Positions 32,167-43,650 of a stretch of DNA of 64,000 bases are shown one piece after another (positions within the stretch are counted from its first letter, which is position 1; each line of letters begins with the position of its first letter). The notes beneath the pieces are model-generated. The model did no database searches, was not told the origin of the DNA, and saw nothing but the letters and a program-made list of their open reading frames with translations. The translations under genes and the position numbers were made by a program. This DNA is from Lacunisphaera sp. (GTDB lineage Bacteria; Verrucomicrobiota; Verrucomicrobiia; Opitutales; Opitutaceae): contig JAQSCO010000056.1 in NCBI GenBank assembly GCA_029945445.1, positions 42,384 through 106,383 of the forward strand, in the 5' to 3' direction.

Positions 32167-33462
32167 ATGGAGCATGGCCCGATTTCATTTCCCGGTTGGA
32201 AGCAGGCGCTGGCATGTGCCGGCTTGGAACCCGGGGTCAGGGTGGCTTTTGAGCGGGAGATCATTTCCTTCCTCCGGTTTTGCAAGGCGCGACACGCGCC
32301 GGTGACGGCCGGACTCGCCCGCGAGTATCTGCCCGGCCGCGAGCGCCAGACGACGGGCCCGGCGCGCGAGGCCTTGCGCTGGTTCTACCGGGAGGGGCAA
32401 CGCGCCGGCCGGGTGGGGCCCGCCCGGCTGGCCGGGAATCCCGCCCCGCGGGATGAACGCAAAACCTGGCGGCCGATGGAGCCGCCGCTGGCGGCAGGCG
32501 ACCTCGGCGCGGAGCCTTGGGAACGGGCGTTGATCAAGGCGAGTCGTGAGCGCCATTTCCTCTGGCGGACCGAACAGACCTACCGTGAATGGTCGGTGCG
32601 CTTTGCGCGCTTCCTTGCGCCGCGCTCGCCTGATGCGGCCTCGGGCGACGATGTGGCGGCGTTCCTGAGTGAGATGGCGGTGCAGGGTCGCGCCAGTCCC
32701 TCGGCGCAGAAGCAGGCGCTCAACGCCCTGGTCTTCCTGATGCAGGAGGCGCTGCATCGCGACCTCGGGCAGATGGAATTCACGCGGCCGGCCGCCCGCC
32801 GCCGGGTGCCCACGGTCTTGAGCCAGGGCGAGTGCAAGGCGTTGTTTGCGCAGCTCGAGGGCACCCCGCGGTTGATGGTGGAGCTGGCCTACGGCGCAGG
32901 ATTGCGGTTGATGGAGTTGTTGCGCTTGCGGGTGCACCACCTCGACCTGGACCGGCTGCGCCTGCAGGTGCTCGGCGGCAAGGGCGACAAGGACCGGGTG
33001 ACGGTGTTGCCGGAAAAACTGGTGCCGGCGCTGCGGGAGCGGCTCGCGCGCCTGCGGGAGCAATGGACGATGGATCGTGCCGCGAAGGTGCCGGGGGTCT
33101 GGTTGCCGGAGGGGTTGGCGAGGAAGTATCCCAAGGCCGGCCGCAGCTGGGAATGGCAGTGGCTGTTCCCCGCGCGCGAGCTGAGCCGTGATCCGGCGTC
33201 GGGCGTGACCCGCCGGCACCACCTCAGCGATACGTCGTTCCAGCGCACGGTGAAAGGGGCGGCGGCCCAGGCCGGGTTGAACAAGCGTGTCACGCCGCAC
33301 ACCTTCCGGCACTCGTTCGCGACGCACCTGCTGGAGGGCGGCACCGACATCCGCACCGTCCAGGAGCTGATGGGCCACGCCAGCGTCGAGACGACGCAGA
33401 TTTACCTCCACGTCATGCAAAAACCCGGGCTCGGCGTGCGCAGCCCGTTGGATCACCCGTGA
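32167..33462 (+). CDS. intI: Integron integrase (IntI family tyrosine recombinase)
   Basis: 431 residues. Catalytic residues of tyrosine recombinases are visible: Arg247 (GAGLRLMEL), HTFRHSF (His378, Arg381), His404 (LMGHAS) and nucleophile Tyr413 (TTQIYLHV). The IntI-specific insert is present just before them (KYPKAGRSWEWQWLFPA then RHHLSDTSFQRTVK), and the end VRSPLD is the family hallmark. Typical IntI proteins have ~320-340 residues; here ~100 extra N-terminal residues (1-~100) look like a second core-binding SAM-like unit before the usual one (WERALIKASRERHFLWRTEQ). It inserts and excises attC-bounded cassettes. GC content is like the host, consistent with a resident chromosomal integron. 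Confidence 0.95.
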   Translation: MEHGPISFPGWKQALACAGLEPGVRVAFEREIISFLRFCKARHAPVTAGLAREYLPGRERQTTGPAREALRWFYREGQRAGRVGPARLAGNPAPRDERKTWRPMEPPLAAGDLGAEPWERALIKASRERHFLWRTEQTYREWSVRFARFLAPRSPDAASGDDVAAFLSEMAVQGRASPSAQKQALNALVFLMQEALHRDLGQMEFTRPAARRRVPTVLSQGECKALFAQLEGTPRLMVELAYGAGLRLMELLRLRVHHLDLDRLRLQVLGGKGDKDRVTVLPEKLVPALRERLARLREQWTMDRAAKVPGVWLPEGLARKYPKAGRSWEWQWLFPARELSRDPASGVTRRHHLSDTSFQRTVKGAAAQAGLNKRVTPHTFRHSFATHLLEGGTDIRTVQELMGHASVETTQIYLHVMQKPGLGVRSPLDHP

Positions 33463-33476
33463 CCGCCCCGAGTCCT

Positions 33477-33497
33477 TTGTAACGTATTATATTACAA
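33477..33497. promoter_or_regulatory. 21-nt near-palindrome, copy 1
   Basis: Begins TTGTAACGTATTA and ends ATATTACAA, 25 bp upstream of the small gene at 33523. An identical 21-mer occurs at 33921-33941. The TTGTAA...TTACAA ends and the central TA give it dimer-operator-like symmetry. It is AT-rich against a GC-rich background. Confidence 0.6.
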
Positions 33498-33522
33498 GCA
33501 ACCCGCGTCCCTTCCCACCCCC

Positions 33523-33894
33523 ATGAAGAATGATCCCACCGCTTTGCCCCGCAGTCTGGAGTTCACCGGCGGCCTGGTGCTGATCCTGGCGGAGGCCGCC
33601 GAGCAGGCCGCCCGCCGGGGCATGCGCGCCGTCCGGCACCGTTACCGCAAGCGCATCGGCGCAACGCTCCGCCCCGGCGGGAACACGCCATTGTGGAACG
33701 AACTGGTGAAGCAGGCGCAGCCCTACCTGCGCCGGCGTGGCAGCAAGGCTCAGCTCGCGCGGTTGCTGAACCTGCCCCGCCAGCGGGTGCACGATTGCTT
33801 GAAGGCGGAGTCGGCTTGCCTCGATGCCGAGCGGGCCCTCCTGCTCATGTGCTGGGTCGCTGCCTGCCAACAGAAACAGCCGTTTCTGCGCTGA
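33523..33894 (+). CDS. Small HTH-like DNA-binding protein, probably lineage-specific
   Basis: 123 residues, MKNDPTALPRSLEFTGGLVL. The middle is basic (MRAVRHRYRKRIGATLRPGG) and the C-terminal half reads as a XRE-like helix-turn-helix: RRRGSKAQLARLLNLPRQRV then HDCLKAESACLDAERALLLM. No enzymatic motif is present. The gene is bracketed by two identical 21-nt near-palindromes, one in its promoter and one just beyond its stop, upstream of the sulfatase-like gene. Autoregulation and control of the neighbour are plausible. It lies directly downstream of intI, but no attC follows, so it is not a cassette. Confidence 0.6.
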   Translation: MKNDPTALPRSLEFTGGLVLILAEAAEQAARRGMRAVRHRYRKRIGATLRPGGNTPLWNELVKQAQPYLRRRGSKAQLARLLNLPRQRVHDCLKAESACLDAERALLLMCWVAACQQKQPFLR

Positions 33895-33920
33895 CCCAGC
33901 ACGCGGGCTGACTCCGCCGC

Positions 33921-33941
33921 TTGTAACGTATTATATTACAA
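33921..33941. promoter_or_regulatory. 21-nt near-palindrome, copy 2
   Basis: Identical to 33477-33497. It lies 26 bp after the stop of the HTH-like gene and 84 bp before the sulfatase-like start at 34026, so it may be an operator for that gene. Confidence 0.6.
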
Positions 33942-34025
33942 AGGATCGGGCCGGGGGATTGCGGGGGGCGGCAACGCGGGGTTCGCTTTTGCGGGGGTTT
34001 GTGCTTTTTTGGGCGGAGTATTCTC

Positions 34026-35249
34026 ATGGCCGCGAAACCAAATATATTGTGGATCGTTACCACCCAATGGCGGGCGCAGGCGACGGGGTATGCGGGGGAT
34101 GCCAATGCGCGGACGCCTTGGCTGGATGGCCTGGCGAGCGAGGCGATCAATTACACGCAGGCCGTCACGCCGCATCCGCTGGGCCCGCAGGCGCGGGCGG
34201 CGTTGTTGACGGGGAAGCTGGGCCCGGAGAACGGCGTGAGCGGTTATTGGGACCCGTTGCCGAAGGACGCGCGGACCGTGGCGCATGCGTTGAAGGATCG
34301 GGGGTATGCGCCGGCTTTTTTTGGGAAGTGGCATCTGGCGGAGCGCGACCGCTCGGCGCCGTTCGTCGGGGAGGCGCATGCGAGGATGATTGTGCCGCCG
34401 GAGCGGCGCGGGGGTTTTGAAATGTGGGAAGGATTTGAGAGCGGGTTTTTGCTCAATGATCCATGGCTGCATGGGACGCGGCTGCCGGAGCCGAAGCATT
34501 TCAAGGGTTACCAGGCCGATGTGCTGGTGCAGCGCGCGGCGGAGTGGGTGGGGAAAGGCGGGAGGCGGGAGGCGGAAGGCGGGAAGCCATACTTTTGTGT
34601 CGTGAGCCTGGAGGCGCCGCATCCGCCTTATCATGCGCCGGCGCCGCATGTGGCCGAAGTGAAGCCGGCGGAGATCAAGCTGCGCGCGAATGTGCCGCTG
34701 GGCGGTGACGTGGAGAAGAAGGCCCGCGAGGAACTGGCGGGCTACTACGCGCACATCGAGGCGACGGACCGCGCCATCGGGCGGCTGATGACCGAGGTGG
34801 ATTTGTCGGCGACCATCGTGGTGTTCACGTCGGTGCATGGGGACATGCATGGAGGCCACGGGCTCTTTCGCAAAGCATGGCCGTATGAGGAATCAGTGCG
34901 CGTGCCGCTGCTGATTCGGGGGCTAAAGGCTAAAGGCGAGGGGCTAGAGGATCAGCGTCCGGTCAGTCTCGTGGATTTGCCGCACATGGCGGTGGCTTGG
35001 GCGGAGGGGCGGGAGTGGCATTGCAAGCGCGACAGCGCGGCCATCTCGATGCCGACGGCGACGGAGATTCCGCGGCAGTGTCCGCAGGCGTGGCGCGGGT
35101 TCCGGTCGGCACAACACAAGCTGGTGCTGAACGCGGACGGAACGCCGTGGCTGTATTTCGATCTCGCGAACGATCCGCTGGAAATGAAAAATCTCGCCGG
35201 CGATCCGGCGAGGGCGGGGGAGATGCGGAAGCTGATTGGGTTGATGTGA
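34026..35249 (+). CDS. Sulfatase-fold protein lacking catalytic residues
   Basis: 407 residues without signal peptide. Alignment by eye to arylsulfatases is clear (KPNILWIVTTQWR, TPWLDGLA, GKWHL, WPYEESVRVPLLIRG, YFDLANDPLEMKNLA), but key residues are changed. The nucleophile motif CxPSR reads GPQAR in PLGPQARAALLTG, so the formylglycine Cys/Ser is absent. The metal-binding Asp of TDDQ/TDQQ is Thr in VTTQW. The Asp of TSDHG is Val in FTSVHGDMHGGHG. A conventional sulfate-ester hydrolase is therefore unlikely. It may bind substrate without cleavage or catalyse a different reaction. A short repeated G/R/E-rich stretch (GKGGRREAEGGKP) sits mid-protein. Confidence 0.8.
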   Translation: MAAKPNILWIVTTQWRAQATGYAGDANARTPWLDGLASEAINYTQAVTPHPLGPQARAALLTGKLGPENGVSGYWDPLPKDARTVAHALKDRGYAPAFFGKWHLAERDRSAPFVGEAHARMIVPPERRGGFEMWEGFESGFLLNDPWLHGTRLPEPKHFKGYQADVLVQRAAEWVGKGGRREAEGGKPYFCVVSLEAPHPPYHAPAPHVAEVKPAEIKLRANVPLGGDVEKKAREELAGYYAHIEATDRAIGRLMTEVDLSATIVVFTSVHGDMHGGHGLFRKAWPYEESVRVPLLIRGLKAKGEGLEDQRPVSLVDLPHMAVAWAEGREWHCKRDSAAISMPTATEIPRQCPQAWRGFRSAQHKLVLNADGTPWLYFDLANDPLEMKNLAGDPARAGEMRKLIGLM

Positions 35250-35303
35250 TTCGTGGAGGCGGGCCCTCTACATGAACGGCTGGTCGGGATGACTCGCCCT
35301 ACT

Positions 35304-36653
35304 TTATTTAAACCGCTGGCCGTGTTTGATGACGAGGTCGACGCGCTGGAGGAGGTTGATGTAGCGGAGGACGTCGCCCTTCACGGCGATGATGTCGGCG
35401 AACTTGCCCTCGGAGACGGTGCCGTAGTCCTGGTCGACCTTCATCGAGACAGCGGGCCAGTAGGTGGCGGCGCGGATCGCGGTCATCGGGTCGACGCCGA
35501 GCTGGTTGACCCAGATGTCGAGTTCGCGCCAGGTGGACTGGTTGTGGAATTTCATCGGGATGCCGGAGTCGGTGCCGATGAGGAGGACGAGGCCGGTCTT
35601 CTGGAGCTGGGCGAACTTGGCGGCGGAGGTCTTCGCACGCAGCGGCGTGATCTGGTAATAGGCGAGCCAGCCGGGGTGCTTCACGGAGGCCTTGATGTCG
35701 GCGACGATGTCAGCCGGGACGTCGAGCTGCCAGCCGGTGTCCTCGAGGTGGAGCGGGTTGGCGACGGTGTATTCGTAGTTGAAGAAGCCTTCGATGGTCG
35801 GGCACCAGTAGAGCGGCCCGAGCGACATCTTGGCGGTGCGCTCCTGAATGGCGGCGAGGATGTCGGCCGGATACTCGGGCGCGGTGGCGAGGCCGGTGTG
35901 CTCGAAGCGGTCGACGCCATACTTGAGGCCGAGGCGGATCTCGTCGGGGCGGTGGGCGTGGGCGATGACGGGGAGCTTGCGCGCGTGGGCCTCGGTGACG
36001 ACGGCCTCGATCTCCTCGCCCGTCATCTGGTCCTGGTCAATGAGCTTGATGACGTTGACGCCGGCGTCGGCGAGTTTCTTCACCTTGGCGCGCGCATCGT
36101 CGGCACCCTTGACGCCCCAGCGGAAGACCTCGGTGCCGGGGTAGGGCTCGTGCTGGATGAACGGGCCGGAGACGTAGAGCGTGGGGCCGGGAATCTCGCC
36201 CTTGGCGATGCGGGTGCGGACGTTGATGCTGGCCTCGAGCGGCGCGCCGAGGTCGACGGCGCTGGTGATGCCGGCGTTGAGCAGCTGGTGCGCGGCGGCC
36301 GGCATGATTTCCTTTTCCAGGCGGTTCGGGTAGGTGGCGTCCCAATGCGTGTAGTCCGAGTGGCCGAGCAGCATCGTGTGGACGTGGCAGTCCCAGAGGC
36401 CCGGCAGCAGCGACAGGCCGCGGCAGTCGATGACCTCCGCGCCGGCGGGGACCGGGAGCGTCTCAGTGGTGCCGACGGCCTTGATGCGCTCGCCGTCGAT
36501 GAGGATGACGCTGCTGTTGACCGGGGCACCGCCCCAGCCGTCGATGAGCCGGCCGCCGACGAGGGCGGTCAGCTTCGCCGAAGCGCTGGTGGCGAAGCAG
36601 AGGACACAAGACAGAAGACAGAGAACAGCCAAACGGATGCGGGGAGTGGGCAT
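35304..36653 (-). CDS. Exported amidohydrolase
   Basis: 449 residues from MPTPRIRLAVLC at 36653; the signal peptide ends near SASA. Metal ligands of the amidohydrolase superfamily are present: DCHVHT, the Lys in VNVIKLIDQD, IAHAHR, FEHTG and the Asp of IGTDSG. The sequence resembles imidazolonepropionase-like and Xaa-Pro dipeptidase-like exported hydrolases that act on peptides or cyclic amides in the periplasm. It is monocistronic between the sulfatase-like gene (convergent) and the histidine kinase gene upstream on the same strand. Confidence 0.87.
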   Translation of the reverse strand: MPTPRIRLAVLCLLSCVLCFATSASAKLTALVGGRLIDGWGGAPVNSSVILIDGERIKAVGTTETLPVPAGAEVIDCRGLSLLPGLWDCHVHTMLLGHSDYTHWDATYPNRLEKEIMPAAAHQLLNAGITSAVDLGAPLEASINVRTRIAKGEIPGPTLYVSGPFIQHEPYPGTEVFRWGVKGADDARAKVKKLADAGVNVIKLIDQDQMTGEEIEAVVTEAHARKLPVIAHAHRPDEIRLGLKYGVDRFEHTGLATAPEYPADILAAIQERTAKMSLGPLYWCPTIEGFFNYEYTVANPLHLEDTGWQLDVPADIVADIKASVKHPGWLAYYQITPLRAKTSAAKFAQLQKTGLVLLIGTDSGIPMKFHNQSTWRELDIWVNQLGVDPMTAIRAATYWPAVSMKVDQDYGTVSEGKFADIIAVKGDVLRYINLLQRVDLVIKHGQRFK

Positions 36654-36764
36654 GCGCCGAGTGTGCGCGGCGGCGTGCGACGAGAAAGCTAAAAAGCGCG
36701 GATGAAACTTGCAGCGCCCGCGTGGTGACAATTTCGGCCCGCAGAGCCGCGGGCCCGCCAACGC

Positions 36765-40718
<3,954 letters not shown>

Positions 40719-40837
40719 GCGGTGATTAGTGCCCTTCAGTTGCTAGGGAGCACGAAACCCCAAGGCAATGTGTTTTTAGGGGTTTTCACCTATATGATTC
40801 GGGATTAGGCGGTGGTGGGTCCCGGCAGATATCTTTC

Positions 40838-43636
40838 TTAACCTTTTGGGGCGCTTAAATTTTCGGACTTGGCCTGCGGATCGGCAGGTTTGGTGGCGGG
40901 GGGTTCTGGTTCCGGGCGGGGCGCGGATGGGCCGACGACAATCGACCAGTCGGGATTGCTCAAGGGGCCGCTCAATTGCAGCTCGAGAATGCTGGTGATG
41001 GGGTTGATCACGATGCCGAGCACAGCCGTCAGGGGGTTGCGGTTTTCCTCGAAGGGCTTGAACTTCGCCGTGAAGTCGAGCGCGTTGCTCGTGAACCGAT
41101 AGTCCCCATGGGCGTCGATGACCGCGCTCGGTCCGGTGATCTTCAAGTCAGGGAAGTGCAGCCGCGCCGACTCCATCCGGAAACTCGTGCGCGCGGCGTC
41201 CAGCTTGAGGGAGGAGAAATTCAGCGAGAGCTTGCTCAGCACCTGCGAGAGCAGGCCGAAGAGGTGGATCTCGCCGAGTTCGGTGCCCGTGAGTGCGGCG
41301 TTGCCGTTGCCGGTGAAGCTGGCGAGGTCCCCCGGCTCGCCGATCGCCGACAGCGCGACATCCAGCCGGCCGCCCGAGGCGCGCTTCATGAACTTGCTCT
41401 CGGAAACGGGGCCGGGTTTCACGCCGGCCCGGTTCGCCTGGTAGATCTCCACGGCGCGGATGGTGCGGGCGAGGTCGGCGCCGTTGACGTGCACATCAAA
41501 GCCGAGCCGGCGGAAATCCACCGGTCCATCCAGCGACGCCTTGCCCGCGCCCGTGCCGCCGGCGACCGTGAACTGGATGTCATCGAGCCGGAGATCCGCC
41601 CCGCTCATGCCACCCGTGACCTGTGCGGTGTCGAGCGGGAAGCCGTAGAAGGTCAGCCCGCCTTCCGCCCGGCCCGTGAAGCGGTAGTTCGGGATCGCGC
41701 CGGGCCAGCGGCCCTCGATCGCGCCCTGGGCCCGCACCTGCGGCGGCGTGGTGAATCTGAGGCTGGTGAGGAGCGCATCCGCCTTGCCCGCGCCCAGCCG
41801 GCGGTAGGTCTCGGCGTCGAGCGTGGAGTCGGCGGTGAACTCCAGCCGGTTCGTCTCGCGCGTGACCGCGTCGGTGAAACGCTTGAATGTGCCCGCGACC
41901 CGCTGCGTGCCGCCGGCGCGGGTGGCGGTGAGCTCGAGGGCGTGCGTGAAATTCGGCCGCAGGAAAATCAGCGTGTGCGCCGACTCGAAATCCCCGCCAA
42001 GCGCGGTGGCGGCGCCGGTGTCGGCCCGGCCGAAATAGACCGTGCCCACCGGGTCCCGCCAGCGGCCCGACACATCGACCTCGGCGGCGGGCGGGGCCGC
42101 GGGGAAGCTAAAATGTTCGTTCCAGAAATTCAGCCACCAGTCGCCGTGGAACCAGCCGTTGATCTCGGGCGGGCGCAGCCGGCCGGTGAGCAGCATGCGG
42201 TAGTCCGTGGTCGCGAAATTCATCCCGTAGGACCCGGTCGCAAAATTGTCCGCGAGCTCGACGCGCGAGTCATGGGCGAGGAAATCCATGCCGCGGATGT
42301 CGACCCGGCCGCGCGCGGCGGTGATCTTCACGCCGTGTGAGTCGATCCGGCCGGCGCTCACGCGGCTGGCCAGGCTGGCGAATTTCCAGCCGGGCTCGAA
42401 CACCAGCTCGGCGCGGAACGCCACCGGGTCGCCGAACACGAAATACGGGGCGGCGCGCGGCGTGTGCCGCGCCAGCACGCGGTTGATGAACTCCGGCGCG
42501 CCGCGGCCCTCGGCGCGGACGCGCGCGCTCTGCTCCGCCAGCCTGGCCTCCACTTCGGCGGCGAGGAATTCCCCGCGCAGCTGCACCGCCACGGCGGCCG
42601 TCACGTCCGGCCAGTGCGCAAGGTCGGCGCGGATCACCGGGCCGAGCGCCGCCTCGCCGTCGCCGGTCACGCGCCCGGTCGTGAGGACCGCCTCGGTCAG
42701 GCGGGCGGAAAATTTTTCCGGGTCGACCTGGGCGGTGAACACGGCGCGCACGTTTTCCGCGATGCCCAGATTGCCGCGATAGTCGGCGTGCCGGGCCGCG
42801 ACATGCAGGCGCACGGGGCGGGCGCCGGCACCGTCGAGCCGCACCGTGGCGGTGGCGGCCAGCGGCCCGAGCACGAGCGGCTGGCCCCACGGCTCGCGGG
42901 CGGACTGGACCGTGAGCAGCAGGCGGGCGGTGTTGCCGACGCCGGCCGGACTGTCGAGGCGCACGGCCAGCGCCGGGTCGTCCAAGGTGTCGAGCTGGTG
43001 GATCCCGAGCGCCACCCGCCGGCTGACCTGCAGGAAGCGCGTGGTGACTTCCTCAGGCGACAGCGGCGCGGCGCCGGCGGGCCGGGTCGGCACGGTGAGC
43101 TCGCCCCGGGCCGTGACGGTGAGCCGGCCGACGCGGCAGGTGAACTGGTCGACCTGCCAGAGGTGGTCGTCGTGCCGCAGCGTCAGGGCGAGGTCGCGGA
43201 TAAGCGGCTCGGCGGTGCCGCTGGGCGAAAGCATCGCGGGCAGCTGCAGCACCGCGCCCTCGAGGCGGATCTCATCGGGCAGCGGCTGGCCGGCCAGGGC
43301 CGACCAGAAACTGCGCCGCAGGTAGACGAGCCGGCTGGTGATCAGCGGTTCCTCGAACTGCGCGAGGCGCAGCGTGACGTTCTCCAGCAGGATTTTCCCG
43401 GTGGGGTCGAACCGGGCCCGGCCGAACTTGATGCCGAGGTTGGCCCGGGCCAGCTCGGCCTCCACGCGGCGCAGCACGAAGCCGGGCACGGGCAGCTCCT
43501 TGGCCGCGCTGATATAGCTGAGGCCGGCGAGCGTCGCGCCGAGCACCAGCCACACCGCCCAGCAGGTGAGCGTGGTCAGGCAGGAGCCGCAAAAGCGCAG
43601 TCCGGTGCTGAACCATGACTGGGGGCGGGAGGGCAC
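40838..43636 (-). CDS. AsmA-like/DUF3971-type large membrane-anchored protein
   Basis: 932 residues, read from GTG at 43636, 15 bp after the stop of the DUF4340 gene; no in-frame ATG fits. One N-terminal membrane helix (LTCWAVWLVLGATLAGLSYI) is followed by a long repetitive beta-rich domain and a C-terminal AsmA_2-like region (SKLSLNFSSLKLDAARTSFR, SAVIDAHGDYRFTSNALDFT, NPITSILELQLSGPLSNPDW). Such bridge-like proteins span the periplasm and are linked to phospholipid transport and outer-membrane assembly. The C terminus is Pro/Glu-rich. Last gene of the operon 49013 to 40838. Confidence 0.75.
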   Translation of the reverse strand: MPSRPQSWFSTGLRFCGSCLTTLTCWAVWLVLGATLAGLSYISAAKELPVPGFVLRRVEAELARANLGIKFGRARFDPTGKILLENVTLRLAQFEEPLITSRLVYLRRSFWSALAGQPLPDEIRLEGAVLQLPAMLSPSGTAEPLIRDLALTLRHDDHLWQVDQFTCRVGRLTVTARGELTVPTRPAGAAPLSPEEVTTRFLQVSRRVALGIHQLDTLDDPALAVRLDSPAGVGNTARLLLTVQSAREPWGQPLVLGPLAATATVRLDGAGARPVRLHVAARHADYRGNLGIAENVRAVFTAQVDPEKFSARLTEAVLTTGRVTGDGEAALGPVIRADLAHWPDVTAAVAVQLRGEFLAAEVEARLAEQSARVRAEGRGAPEFINRVLARHTPRAAPYFVFGDPVAFRAELVFEPGWKFASLASRVSAGRIDSHGVKITAARGRVDIRGMDFLAHDSRVELADNFATGSYGMNFATTDYRMLLTGRLRPPEINGWFHGDWWLNFWNEHFSFPAAPPAAEVDVSGRWRDPVGTVYFGRADTGAATALGGDFESAHTLIFLRPNFTHALELTATRAGGTQRVAGTFKRFTDAVTRETNRLEFTADSTLDAETYRRLGAGKADALLTSLRFTTPPQVRAQGAIEGRWPGAIPNYRFTGRAEGGLTFYGFPLDTAQVTGGMSGADLRLDDIQFTVAGGTGAGKASLDGPVDFRRLGFDVHVNGADLARTIRAVEIYQANRAGVKPGPVSESKFMKRASGGRLDVALSAIGEPGDLASFTGNGNAALTGTELGEIHLFGLLSQVLSKLSLNFSSLKLDAARTSFRMESARLHFPDLKITGPSAVIDAHGDYRFTSNALDFTAKFKPFEENRNPLTAVLGIVINPITSILELQLSGPLSNPDWSIVVGPSAPRPEPEPPATKPADPQAKSENLSAPKG

Positions 43637-43650
43637 GGGGGAGGGGCCGT

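Larger units (their letters stand above)
28859..33462. mobile_element. Chromosomal integron: six cassettes, attI region and intI
   Basis: An IntI-type integrase gene (32167-33462, plus strand) is preceded by an attI region and a 3.1-kb array of six cassettes, all read on the minus strand away from intI. Six attC sites (28859-28919, 29185-29245, 29648-29717, 30095-30193, 30728-30830, 31437-31497) separate them. Recombination points inferred from the G/TT step give cassettes 31443-32002, 30734-31442, 30101-30733, 29654-30100, 29191-29653 and 28865-29190. In the first five, the R'' box at the end is the exact complement of the R' box at the start; the sixth has one mismatch. The cassettes look more AT-rich than the integrase and flanking genes. 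Confidence 0.92.

Noticed and set aside
32167..33462. Phage or Xer-type tyrosine recombinase
   Set aside because: The IntI-specific insert, the VRSPLD end and the adjoining attC array identify an integron integrase.
33477..33941. 21-nt repeats as a target-site duplication of a transposon
   Set aside because: The enclosed gene is not a transposase and there are no terminal inverted repeats; 21 bp would be unusually long. Operator function is the simpler idea, though a mobile unit is not excluded.
34026..35249. Annotation as active arylsulfatase
   Set aside because: Nucleophile position and two metal-binding positions are changed.
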